DNA of 64,000 bases from Marsupella aquatica (lineage: Eukaryota > Marchantiophyta), in assembly GCA_973895155.1 (NCBI GenBank), contig OZ316892.1:2542001-2606000 (forward strand). The letters are read 5' to 3'. The notes below the pieces were generated by a model. That model did not search any database. It had not been told where the DNA came from and saw only the letters and a list, made by a program, of their open reading frames with translations. The position numbers and the translations under genes are program-made. How positions within the stretch are numbered: position 1 is the stretch's first letter; the number at the start of each line of letters is the position of its first letter. Below are positions 1 through 11,876 of the stretch, piece by piece.

Positions 1-2664
1 TTTCCTACTAATTGTGGTTGATTATTGAGAGGCGTGGTCATCACTACCAAACGCCGTTCCAGCTGTGTTTCCTTCATTTCACGAGGTTTTGTCTTGGGAT
101 CTTGTGTGTCTTCAGGTCGACATTGGTGAGCATACATCACCAACGCTCACCTCTATAGTGTCCTTGCCAACTCACCAAGTTCAAAATAAACCAAGCTTGG
201 AAATTTTTGGGAGGGCAGGGTGCACGGGGGTGGCTTCAGCCCGCCGGGCTTCAGGGCAATCCTGCCATTCCTCATTAGCGGATGTATTGAGCAAAGTTTG
301 CAATTGCCATGCATCTCTGTATGTGGTTACCCCACATACCCACTTCTTGTAAGCTTGCCTATTTTGTGCACTCATATGTGGGAACCCCTTTGCACCAAGA
401 CATTATGGGATAGCAGCAACACAGACAATGACAAAAGTCAGATGGAGAATATGCCACATGTGCTTCATGTGACAGTTTCCTCTCCCTTGCCCTTGACATA
501 TTTGGGTGTTTCCATCATCATTTTGATGGGCTTTTTGATAGGCAACTTGCAGTTTGATGGACACTTGCATCCCATTGGACCCTCGCCATTGGTTTTGACC
601 ACGCACTTGTGAATAAAGTTTGATGACATTTCAGCATGCTCAAGCAAGAGTAATTCATTGTTGATCTCTTACTGTGGGTGCTAGTGTGCCTCCGTAGAGG
701 GTGCCCCTTTAGAGTACATCCATGTCCCACTTGCGGATTTAGTTATGACACTGGATGTGAACCATTTGCTCTTGACAAGTTTGTTTTAGATATGGACCAT
801 AAGAATACTAGCAGAGTGGCAGCACTTTTTCCTTTTTTTCTGCTTCTCTGACTTCTTCCAGGTCTTCCTTGGTTTTTGGCCGGGGGTTTTGGAGTTGCAT
901 TGCCCCTAGAATTGGGCTCTTTTCCAGTGTTAGTATTTGTTGTCATTGGATCTCTTTTACTTTCTTTGCTCCTGTTTGTATAAATCATGGTGCTCTTTTG
1001 ACTTGAAAATATTACTGAGAGTCCCACTAAATCCCCAAATGTATTTAGAGACTGTATAATTGTATATACACTTTTTATCATTGGCAAACAATGTGGGACA
1101 TAAAGAGACAGAGGGAGCATTTAAGTTCATTGTTTTTCTAGAGAGAGAGAGTTTACAGAGAACCTTGTATAGTGGACATGGGTAAGTGCAATATCTGGAT
1201 TAGTGCAGGCCAACCAAGTTGTTCCCTAAAATTACAGGAATTCCCTTGTAAATGCACCTAGAAATGCAGTTTGCATAAGTGCAGATAGACCCTCACTAAG
1301 CAACAACTATCCAAACTAAAAAACAGATACATAAGTGCAATTCTGTCTATAAGTGTCAACATACATTTATCAATTAGTGCAATGCATTTTTAAGAAGCAT
1401 TTATCAATGCGTGCAGAAAAGAACTACATAAAGTAGTTTCATGCACTTATCCAGTTTGAATGTGCAGCATGATGGCTCAGGTATGAGAAGCCAGACATAC
1501 GTGACCCAAAAATGGGCCCAGAAACACAATGGGTAAGTGCATAAGTGATTTCTAGGAATTAATTTATGGATAATCATGGGCAGTTTGGGTACAGTCCCTT
1601 CAGGAAGATGATTAGTAAGGGCATCCTCTTGGGCATCCTCTTGGGCATCCTTACTGATTAAACAATTATTACTGTGCTTACCTACTGTAGTGGTCTTGGA
1701 TTCCTTATACAATTAAAAGATATGAAAGACACTAAAGTGGGTGAAAACTTCAGCTTTTTCATGTGTGAGTTTGCCCTGGTGTCACACTCTAATTAGCGAA
1801 TTTGGCCCAGAGGCCTGGTGAACCTCAAGATTCACGTTTCTCAAGAATAATTGGAAAATGATGTTGGGAATGTCTCAATCATGATTTTGCTTAGCAGATT
1901 AGTACAACCATCTTCTTAACACATCTATTAACCCTCTAGAGTAGTACAACCATTCTGATCACACCTAGACGTAGTAGTGTAACTTTGTTGGACCATTGTC
2001 ACAACCCCCTTGGTGACAGGCATGGTAAGGATTCTGTTGAGTCTACCGTTTTCCTACGCCAAATCACAGGTCTAGCCAGTCCCTGTCCCTCATGTATGGT
2101 TACCCTTCTGATTTCTAACAAAACCAAAAAAAGTTGGGGGTTTCCCTTACCCAAGTGGTTCGACAATTTGCAAGACCTGCCTTCTAGGTCTTGGTCTCCC
2201 GTCCCCCCCCACACACACACAACAACAACAAAAGGGATTCCTGTGGGGTGTTATGGACATTCAAGTGGTCCAATCATCATGATATCTCCAGGTTTGTTTA
2301 TTGTTTTTCATGGATCAGCCAATGGAATATCCTTTTCTTTAGTCATAGTGAACCGTGTAGTTAGAACATTGGGTTGGTAGAAATCAACCCAGAGAAAAAG
2401 TCCCCACCTATTTACCAACAGTCAACACCATTTATCAGCTAGGAATCTATTCACATCCACTGACACGCACGCCTCGTCCAAAAAACACCTCACTTTGGTA
2501 ATTTAAATAAAATTTTACTTTCCCGTATCTTTGTCAATGTACTCTTTTGCATGGTGTAGAGTTAAACGCTTGAGTGCCTCTTGTCTTAATAAATACACAG
2601 GTTCTCTCCCCTCTAGGAACTCCTATCTTTTGGATATTGTCTGGATCATTTTCTTCTCTAGTTT
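1..2664. other. Intergenic; no gene recognised
   Basis: Only short open frames occur, none with a recognisable product. Small repeats are visible: three copies of a GGGCATCCTCTT unit near 1,620-1,650 and a CA/CAA run near 2,210-2,230. Confidence 0.5.
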
Positions 2665-2955
2665 CTGATATGTGGCAACAGATATCTTAGACGGCTCTAA
2701 AGCTACTAAGCCAAAAAAATTAAAGATGAGGCAAGCAATAGTATTGGGATGGTCCTCATGACACTGGGGTGAGGGCAAGTGGTCATGGTCTTTGCATGTG
2801 GCATCAGACGCTCACGACAGCTCTAAAGCAAACCCAAAAAACAATAAGGAAATAAAGCAAAGCTACTGGCATGGTCCTCGTGACAAAGGGGCGAGGTCAA
2901 GGGATCAGGGTCCTGCATGTGGCAGCAGACATTCAAGAAGGCTCTAAAAGCAATT
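2665..2955. repeat. Degenerate tandem repeat, period about 125 bp
   Basis: Three related starts, TGTGGCA(A/T/G)CAGA followed by a CTCTAAA(A)GC core, fall near 2671, 2797 and 2919. Between them recur GCATGGTCCTCGTGACA-like and GCAATAGTATTGGGATGG-like stretches. A weaker relative occurs near 3360-3400. Confidence 0.55.
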
Positions 2956-5900
2956 ATTTGCGACTAGAAGGGGCCTTGAAAAGAATTTGGGACACAAATT
3001 TTCACTGTTCACTCAGTCCAATGTGAGGTCCACTTCATACGCTAAAGCTAAGATGCTTGAGCCAAGACCAGTCAGCTCTGGAGAAAATAAATGCAAGATC
3101 CTAATATAGAAGGATCAAGCCATTCTTTAGACCAGCCAAGTTTTTTGACAAAAACCATGGCCACATTAGCATAAAATGGACCCACAAAGGGCCTACTTGC
3201 ATAAATAGGATTGGTAATGATTTTGTCACATCCTGCCCCCAAAGTGATGTAAAGCTAAGTTTGGCTTGTTCTCATATTTGAATGGCTCCCATCATCCCAA
3301 ACACGAAAAGAAAAAGACACAGCCTCCAACTTCTTGGAAATCCCCCAAAGCCAGAGAACATGTAAAAAGAAATAAAGCAATGCTATTAGCATTGTCCTCA
3401 GAGTGTCATCCCTTGTACGGTCCGTACTGTAGGCGACTGACCAGAACCGTATTATTGTGTACATAAAGGAAAAGTACATCTGAGGTACGAATGGGCTCTA
3501 TCGTAAGGTACTTGTGTACCACATCTTGTACAAAAAGTGACTTGGGGATATAATCTTACTTATAAAGCTATTCTAGGGCCCCACCAAAGTAATGTACATA
3601 GAACAAAAATATCAGTAGACATGAAGAGTATATGGGTGAAGATAAATTATATATGCCATGAATATGTTTTTATCATTTTATTAATATTTAAAAAAATTAT
3701 TATTACTTCTCTACTCATGTTCAAAGAAGGGGTAATCAGGGCTACTTTAACAGATAATTGACTATGACAGTATGTAGTCCACCTTGTATTATTCTTTTGA
3801 TATAAATTAAAAGTTGTACTATAGGGTAGTGTATATACTTTGTTTTCACAAAAATTAGTAAATATTTTAGGTAGTTATTCTTAGCTCTAGAGTTCTTTTG
3901 TAACTGCAGTTAGTAAAGTTATAGTCAAGTGCTTGGTTACAATTAGATGTGCAACTCCTACTTACATTAATAGGACTTAGTTAGATGATGGAACTTAGAC
4001 TCATAGTCAGTGGAGATAGGAAGAGTTCAGTTTGTGGGGACTTCACGAGGACTTGACATGACTGATGGGGTTAGAGTTCAATAAAGCTTTCTTGTGTGTT
4101 CCCACGATTGTCGCCTCTAGTGAGGGGAATCACATATCTCCTGTGTCAATTACTTGTGTATTTGGTAGATATTGTTTGTGTGCATGTCGTATTATGAGTA
4201 ATGGTCATTTTACTCAACAAATATGAGTTTTCTTTGAATATTAATAGAATTGATGACAAAAACAGATGTGTATGACATCATTTTCACATATGGTAATATT
4301 GTTCTTTCTATCACATAACCTTTGGTGGGGCCTAGAGTCATGGTCTAATGGCTTAACTCTGAAGCTTAGACCCCAACTCTAGCTTCCAATGGCAAATTAT
4401 GCTTAAGACTGTTGAACAAGAATATGAAGCTTGGATGGACCAAGGAATTTCATGGATTGCCAAAGTTGGGATGGATCTTGGCTGAATTGTGACCTGTAAA
4501 GGGCTCCTGGCCATTTGCAACCGATTTCCATTAGTTTATTTGCCATGGTACTCAGTCACTTCTCATGCACAAGCTACTCAGCACATTCTAGCTTGACAAA
4601 TATGAAATGTCCTTCTCCAACGTGGTGCTCATGCACAAACTACTCAGGGCGTCATTCACAAAAGTGAAGTTTTTTTTTTTTTTTTTTTAATTTTTTTTTT
4701 TAAATTTCTATCCCAAAGTGACAACTCGATGTTCATTCCACCGTACTCAGGGTGTAGAGGACTTGTCACTTTGGGCTTTGTTGGAGTTGGTTTATAATAT
4801 TTTGCATTCCTTGGCAATGGAGCAAACAATTTTAAAAAAAGCTTAACCTATTTTAGGTAATAGATTGGACATCAGAGAATATGCTGGGAGCATTTGAGCT
4901 TGGAGAGAGATCTTGTTCGATAAATGCACAAGTTTGCCAAAAGCCAGCATTTTACACTCGCCGAGGCACCTGCAAAACTACTTACAACATCCTTTTCAAA
5001 GCAACCAGTAGTGTGAATTTTGGGGTACCTTAAGGGTTGTTTGATGATGTTGGGGTACATAGGCAGCTTTATATCTCATTATTTTAAACCATATTTTGCG
5101 GTGTATTTGTAGGGTTGAAGTTGAGCACAGTGCATAGCCGTGGCTGTCAGAAGTAGTGTCTGTATACGCGATTGCACCAGATCGACGAATCCCAACTATT
5201 TATCTAGGGTACAACGACTTACCGTATATTTAGCGGGATATTTAGGGTCCTTCATTGCTCCTTAATGGAGCAATGGGGCTCCCATATGCCTCCCCGCTGC
5301 GGAGGTTAGGGTTTAGGAGCATATCAGGACCATAAACATATATGTAAAGTGAGGCAGCTTTTGTCATAGTCCATGTGGATGGGCAAACAAACCCTGTGTC
5401 TATCCAGGCCCAATTTTTGTTGATGGAAGTGTTTTATTCATGGAAGTGTTTTATTCACACAGTAACAATAAAGTCCAGTACAGCAAAAGAAGGCAACCTG
5501 GAACCTTGTAGGTCATCCTTTCATTGATTGATTTTGAATTATGTGTTGAAGAAGAGGGAAAGTGAAGCTAGGATGAACTGAAGGGTTGTTCCTGCCCATC
5601 CTGATGGACTCTGTAACAAGCTGCTTCAATTCCCTCTTCAATTTTGACCCAAAACTTACATTGCCTGCTGCCATTTGGATATATAGTAGAATAATTAGGG
5701 ACAGTGATGACAGAAAACTATTTAGTGCCTTACCAGTCTTGTCGAGAAAAGGACCACTATTCGTAAGATAGCATTATTTACAAAATACTGACATTCTCTA
5801 GAACACAGGCTTGACAACACACAGCCTGAGTTCATAAGGCCAATAGTTTGTGAATGAAGGGCATTGCAAGTAACCGAAGCTGTGTCACAATTACAGGACT

Positions 5901-8782
5901 AAAATGACCCACCAACTACACAAAAAAATGCAGATTCACCAGCTGCACAACAGCAACACCAAAAATTGCTTTAGCAGGAGATAGCAAGGCAAAAAAGTAG
6001 TATTGGACCTCTCCCTCCCCATGTTACTGGAAGTTTGGGAAGTGTAGTTGAAACACTGACATGTTCGTTACATTTATTACAACAATGACATCATAACACC
6101 TCTGACTCATTAATGAATTAATTTTAATGTATTATGATGTCATGGACAATACAATCATACTTTATGGGGGACCAAAAAAGGGAATGAAGACAAATATCAT
6201 TTCTCAATGTTTCTGCCATAGAAACCGTCCACTTCAAAGTTGTAAGTTTTATTATAAAGGGGCTCAAATCTTATCTTATAGCCCTTCGTAGCTGATGATA
6301 AAAATTATATAAACAATTACAAAGATATAAGGTTTAATTTTATTATATGAACGGGTTCAGATTTTATTATAGAGCCCTAAAGCTGATGATTTTCCTTATG
6401 CAAAAAATTATAACTCTTCCACCAAACCCAGATCGGAAGAAAAGTAGAGAGGACCCTGGGTCCCCACCAATCAAGCAAAACCTGCTTGTGCACTAGCCCT
6501 TGTGCAGTATAATCTATGTAATTTATATAGATTGCATGGTTCATTTTAATTAGCACTGTGGTAAGTAAAATCAAATTTGAAAATGTCATCTATTTGCAAC
6601 TCGGGGGCCTCAATCCAAGGGGTGTCCCATATCACGCGCAAAGTTTTGACGAAATAAACACCCTAAAATTTAAGTCAATAAAGTTTTTTTAGGAATTGTT
6701 TTACCCTAACTTATTCAGATATTCCAAGAATATTCCCAAATTTGATTTTTAAAAATCCTATGATTTTAATAATTCTCAAAATTGGATTAAAATAACACTA
6801 ATGTTCTTTAACAACAATTTAAAAGTATTTCACTAAACCCAATAAAAAAACCCTATAAGTCGCGCATGATGGGTTGGAAGAAAAGAAGTGAGGAGCCCGG
6901 GATTTGCAAACACCAGAGGAAGACCCCAACTTTGTAATCCACAAAAATGTGTGACAAATTCTTCTCTAAAATAATTTGTAATGCGTAATTTATCTTTGAG
7001 AAATAATCTACCCTCCCTGCCCTTACAATATTGAGCAAAAGAATAATTGTTATACACAGGAAAAAACATTTAGAGTATCAAGCAAATTGGGGAGTGAGTT
7101 TAGATTATATGATTTGACCAGCTAAAGATTTCTAGATTGGGCACATATATAATAAATGAAAAAGCATTTGAGCACCAAACTACTGTTCACTTAAATTAGT
7201 GTCACTGTGGTCTCAAGAGTGGGAAGATAGTGAAAAATAGTGGGAAAATAGGGGAAAAACTATTTTGATGAATCCACAAGAATTAGTGTTACCTTGGACA
7301 AGTCACCCATTTTGGAAAACCAACAAAAATTGGAGTTACTTGCACTCAAGGTTGGTTTTACCAAAATTAGTGTTAGTGACACTAACTTGGTTAGTAGTAA
7401 CACTGACATAACACTAATTACTGTGAATGGTGTAAATTAATGACATGACCTGGTCTACCTACCCTAGTTCTTGGAGGCATAACAAAATGCAAGTCAAAGA
7501 AACAATACTTTTGATCTGCAAGCAATGAGCAGGGAAAAAAACCTTTTTATTTCATTTCAGGAGTTTCCATGTAGTATACTACAATACAAAAGGATGCTTA
7601 TTTAAGCAATGCTATGCATTTAGGTGGAAATATTTATGGACCCCACTAGAGGTCCCTTCCAAACTTCCTGGCACCACAGCGCGCCACATCAACAACAACC
7701 GTAACAAACAAGACTCATCAGTTTTGTGAATCAAACTTATAGTTTTCATTCGTGTTTGTGTCAATTTGGGTGTAAATTTTGGGACGTCATGCCGTAAAAA
7801 GAAAAGTAAAAAATTAGAAATACAAAGAGCAAGACGGTTGAAATTGTCACTATGTAACCGTTTTAGTTACATTTCCAATTTTAAAACTTAAATTCAAAGA
7901 TTTAAAAAATATTTTTCATATAACAAATAATGACTAATAATTAACTCGATAACTTCCTTGTTAAAGGGTAATTGGCACCTGGTGTAAGAATTCCGGCCCT
8001 TTGCAATTAAGCTACACTGCTAGCCATGGTCCGAACTTGAACTCAATGAACTGATACAATTCATTTGATCAGACATTTATCTAATTGCAAATGGACTTGC
8101 CACGGATTGAATTCTGACTCTCGTAGTTTGAGAATTTGGTAGCATGTAGCAAAAAGGCCTGATTTTGACAACTGCTTGTGATAACCATGCTGTCAATTAG
8201 CCAAGGGGTCCACAAACTAATTTGGTAGTAAACACCTCGTGCAATTTTCTATTTATCTCTATTGATGGTTAGGAGCCATTACCCCCTGCAAGCGTGGACC
8301 ATTATGCAATTTTCAGGCTACAAATAGAATAAACCTACACTCAAGGCTTACACTTGTTAATCCATGGCCACTTGGGGGGCCTTGGGACTAATTACCTGGG
8401 GCTCATGGCCAGGTCATTTTAGCGTGCAAGGAAACAGTAAAAGCTTTCCTCACATGACCCCTAATTTTTCTATATCCAACTGCCAAACCTGGTTGATAAC
8501 ATACATTTTTGGGACTAGCCATCTGGAATCTAAAAAATCACAAAATATATAAAAGGAAGCAAAAGAAATTTAAAATCACTAGTGTCTCGATAGCAAAGCT
8601 CTCCTGGCTACCAAAATGAGTGTTTGCTCCCATTATAAAATACCTCCTCACAGCCCTCAGGGATCACATCATTCCTATAAGCCCCCTTGGGGCCATGAGT
8701 TACCCTACACCATGCAAGAAAACTAGTAAACTATTGTATCACACATATCTACTGTGTACTATCCCAAGCACTACAATAGGGT
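2956..8782. other. Intergenic, AT-rich; no gene recognised
   Basis: No frame above 80 codons and no motif I can place. A tRNA-A-box-like TGGTCTAATGG near 4,343 lacks a B box and a cloverleaf. Confidence 0.5.
4670..4701 (+). repeat. T-tract
   Basis: Nearly unbroken run of T, with one AA, in intergenic DNA. It may be the tail of a minus-strand retroposon, but no element body was identified. Confidence 0.7.
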
Positions 8783-8848
8783 GGGGTTCAATCATTCGAT
8801 CCTGCATGCATTATAGGTTGGGAACGTAGCTACTGAGCTACCGTAGGG
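8783..8848 (-). repeat. tRNA-like sequence (probable SINE head)
   Basis: On the minus strand, GGTAGCTCAGTAGCTACG contains TAGCTCAGTAG (8840-8830), a textbook tRNA A box. About 27 bp later comes a B-box-like GGATCGAATGATT. A full cloverleaf could not be formed by eye. A second A-box-like GGTAGCTCAGTAG lies on the same strand near 8911-8888. These look like tRNA-derived repeat heads, not a tRNA gene. Confidence 0.45.
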
Positions 8849-8919
8849 TTGACCACATCTTCAGATTCTTAGCCTGGGTCAGAACTGAGCTACTGAGCTA
8901 CCAAGGGGTAGACTGAAAC

Positions 8920-10879
8920 TTTCACATTCTCTAGCCTGGGCACAGTCAAAGAACAAGAAGAATTGTTCAAAATCAAGGTAAACTCAAGACACAAACTTAA
9001 GTTACAATCATTTATATTTATATTAGTACATACTATCATAGATATTGAACAATAAATTCAAACCATTACTTGATGCCTACTGTGCCCTCGCATAGTTTTC
9101 GGGGTCAAATGCAGTTTTGTTAAAGACGAATAGACGCGAGTAACCTTTTTAATTTTAAATTGGGAAAAGAAGGTAAGATGTCGATCTCTGCTCTTTTTCA
9201 GAAGTGAGACTCTCTTATGATTTTACTAATAGATGTATGTAAACCATTAAATCATCCTAGATTTAAGGAGAACCGTCTGGCCTGGCAACTGGATCTATAA
9301 CCAAGTATCCGTTTGGGGAATTTGAGCATATTGCTAAGTAAGAATTTGGTGCCAAACTAAAAAAGGCTGGCTGTCATTGTTTCACACAACAAGAACATTC
9401 CTTGCATATTGATAGATTTCTTGGTATGGCTGCAACAAAGCCAGTAGTGTGATCATCTTAGGTAATCGGCACTACAATGACTTCATGAATTTTTAGTAAA
9501 GTTCTGGTCTCAATTGACCAGTTTTTGGTTTGAGTGCAATTTCAATTTTGATTTTCCCGCTTTTGAATTCTGACCTAGCCTTCATCCCTAGCAGATGACC
9601 AGGTCATCCCTGTTTGTGCAGTAAATAAATAAATAAATAAACATTTAATTGAGATTTTACAACCCGTAAAAAAATGTTTTGGGTTCCTCGTCAAACCTCA
9701 ATTAAATTTGTCAACTGCTACAAGGAAATTATCGAGAATCTATTCCCTGTTATGAGAGAATTCCAGTGGCCCACACTGCCTTGCAAACAGGATGTTAGTA
9801 TATTCTTTACATCCAGTGCGAAGATGCGGCAGTGGGGCGGGTTGTCCACTAGTACAAATGGAGATGTCAAGTTATTCTGGTTATTCCCTCAGCCCCTCAT
9901 GGAACACATATGATTGCACTGCAATTATGCCAATAATGAAAAAGTGATGGAAAGTAGATTTATTCGATGACAAAATCATGAGATCACATCCCCCAAACTG
10001 AACCCTTTAAATGTGTGTTTTGCATGCCGGGTTAAATTGAAGGTCCATGCAAGCTGAGTGTGCAAGTATACCCACCCCCTCAGTTCGCATGGTATGATGA
10101 AACCCCAAAAATTCCTTGTTGGTTAGCTATCAGATAGGAAAAGTGGAAAGTCTTGAGGGCTATCGGATTCTCGATGGATAAGACTTGTCCAATGATATAA
10201 TTGTCAGCCCCAGATGCCTTGAATTGTGAAGATCTGTCTCGATGTCGATTCACTTTTCCGAATTTGACCATCAACAATCGAATGGAAGACATGGACAGGA
10301 ATATCATAATTGCACTTTCCATATGAATTTTACATTTCTCTTTCCCTGTTTTATTTCAGTTCTCGTCTGAACAGCATGTACATTTCGCTCTGTGAACAAA
10401 ATTAAAAGATCTACCGCTGGCTAGTAAGCTCTCAATCTGGCATGCAAGCAGACCAGAATCACACTTCATGGACAGACTTCCCTGGTTCAAGAAAGAGTAT
10501 ATTCCTTTAAAGTTCATGACCTCCATTCAGACTAGTAGAGAAACGAAATGCTCACCAGAGATCACATGCAATCCCAATTGACATCGAGAATATTGAACCC
10601 TTACCATGCTGTGAGAGGTGTGACAGCTCATTCGTTCGCTCATCATCTGATGAAAGGTATTCTATCAGTGTTTTCATCAGCTCACACGACTACAATATCT
10701 AGTGCACAGACATAACTTCGAGGTATTTTCCCCTCATGCCCCACTTCTGCAAGAGGGTCTAGTACATTAGATTTTAGTTGAACTCTGTTCCGCAAGAGGG
10801 TTTAGAACATAAGATTTTAGTTGAATTCTGTTTGCTCAGGCAGAAGTCTCTGGATAGGATTAGATTGGGGCTAGGGACA
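8920..10879. other. Intergenic; no gene recognised
   Basis: Short frames only, at 9,674 and 10,080 (minus), without recognisable products or splice partners. Confidence 0.45.
9621..9642 (+). repeat. (AAAT)n microsatellite
   Basis: Five and a half units of a four-base repeat in intergenic DNA. Confidence 0.85.
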
Positions 10880-11195
10880 TCCTGTCCCTTCCTCTTTTTT
10901 TTTGCCTTCCAGGCCCATCCAAGAGAGGATAGATGTCCTGCCCTGGAATATGTCATTGTAGGGTAGTCACAAGGGGACAACACTCAGAAATCCGTCTGGG
11001 ACCTAGACCATGAGGGGGAGAGAGGGTCAGACCAGGTCCCCAAAGAGGGCCAGCCAGGGGCTAAGGAGAATCCATTGCGCCCACCACTACACCCCATCCA
11101 ACCATACACACACATACCCTTCACAAGAACCTGGACCTCGGTACTAGGCTTATCCCCCAGCCAGTTCCCAGGCCATCCGACCACAGCCAGTTGGT
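10880..11195 (-). mobile_element. tRNA-derived SINE-like copy (minus)
   Basis: Read on the minus strand, it begins CCAACTGGCTGTGGTCGGATGG. This contains an A-box-like TGGTCGGATGG (11183-11173), followed by a degenerate B box. It then follows the same order as the plus-strand copies: GGTGTAGTGGTG, a CTTAGCCCCTGGCTGG stretch, TTGTCCCCTTGTG, and TCTATCCTCTCTTGGATGGG at the 3' end. Ends are approximate. Confidence 0.6.
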
Positions 11196-11636
11196 TTTAT
11201 CTATTCTGCTTGTTTGAGGTCGTTTTACACAAGAGTTTCAGTTTTGCTAGTCTAGCATATTTACCTTCTTATTTGTGTCGACAGAAATAGACTAGATCGT
11301 GACACAAACTTGTTAAACCTCACTTTCCTGTACACACAGAAGGCATTATGAGATGATATACGTTTCTGCTTGCTAAACTACAAATACACCACACCAAAAG
11401 CTAAAGGAACCATCGAAAGCCAACAGAGTTTGGCATATGATCATCTGTGCTTCCAGAGCTGTCCTTTGCAATTAAAGAAATTTTGTCATTTATATAAAGT
11501 TCGCTCCTTCGAATGCCATCCGATAAAACTTCAAAATCCTGGCGTGCCACACAAAATATTCCCAGGCCCCAAAAGGCGACTCTGATCTGTCAAACAAAGG
11601 AAATTAGTTGCATTCATAGAACTTAGCATACCCGAA

Positions 11637-11876
11637 GTTCCAAATTGAGGATATAATTTATGGGCATGAAGTCCCAAAAATGACAGCCGCCGTAAATCTA
11701 AATCATTGCTCTAGCTATAACTTACTATTGAACTTATATAAAGGCTGACTTAGAATACCTGAAGTTCCAAAACTGAGATATAATTAATGGACATGAAGTC
11801 CCAAAAATGACAGCCGCCGTAAATCTCAATCATTGCTCTAGCTATAACTTACTATCGAACTCATAAAAAGGCTGTC
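11637..11876. repeat. Two-copy tandem duplication covering the DAPF 3' end
   Basis: Two direct copies of about 120 bp (about 11637-11755 and 11757-11876) share long identical stretches, including CAGCCGCCGTAAATCT and AATCATTGCTCTAGCTATAA. The right-hand copy contains the last codons and stop of diaminopimelate epimerase. The left-hand copy lies in its 3' flank and carries a diverged version of the same stop region. The gene end was therefore duplicated downstream without changing the coding frame. Confidence 0.8.

Noticed and set aside
4330-4400. Possible tRNA gene
   Set aside because: There is an A-box-like TGGTCTAATGG, but no B box and no cloverleaf pairing.
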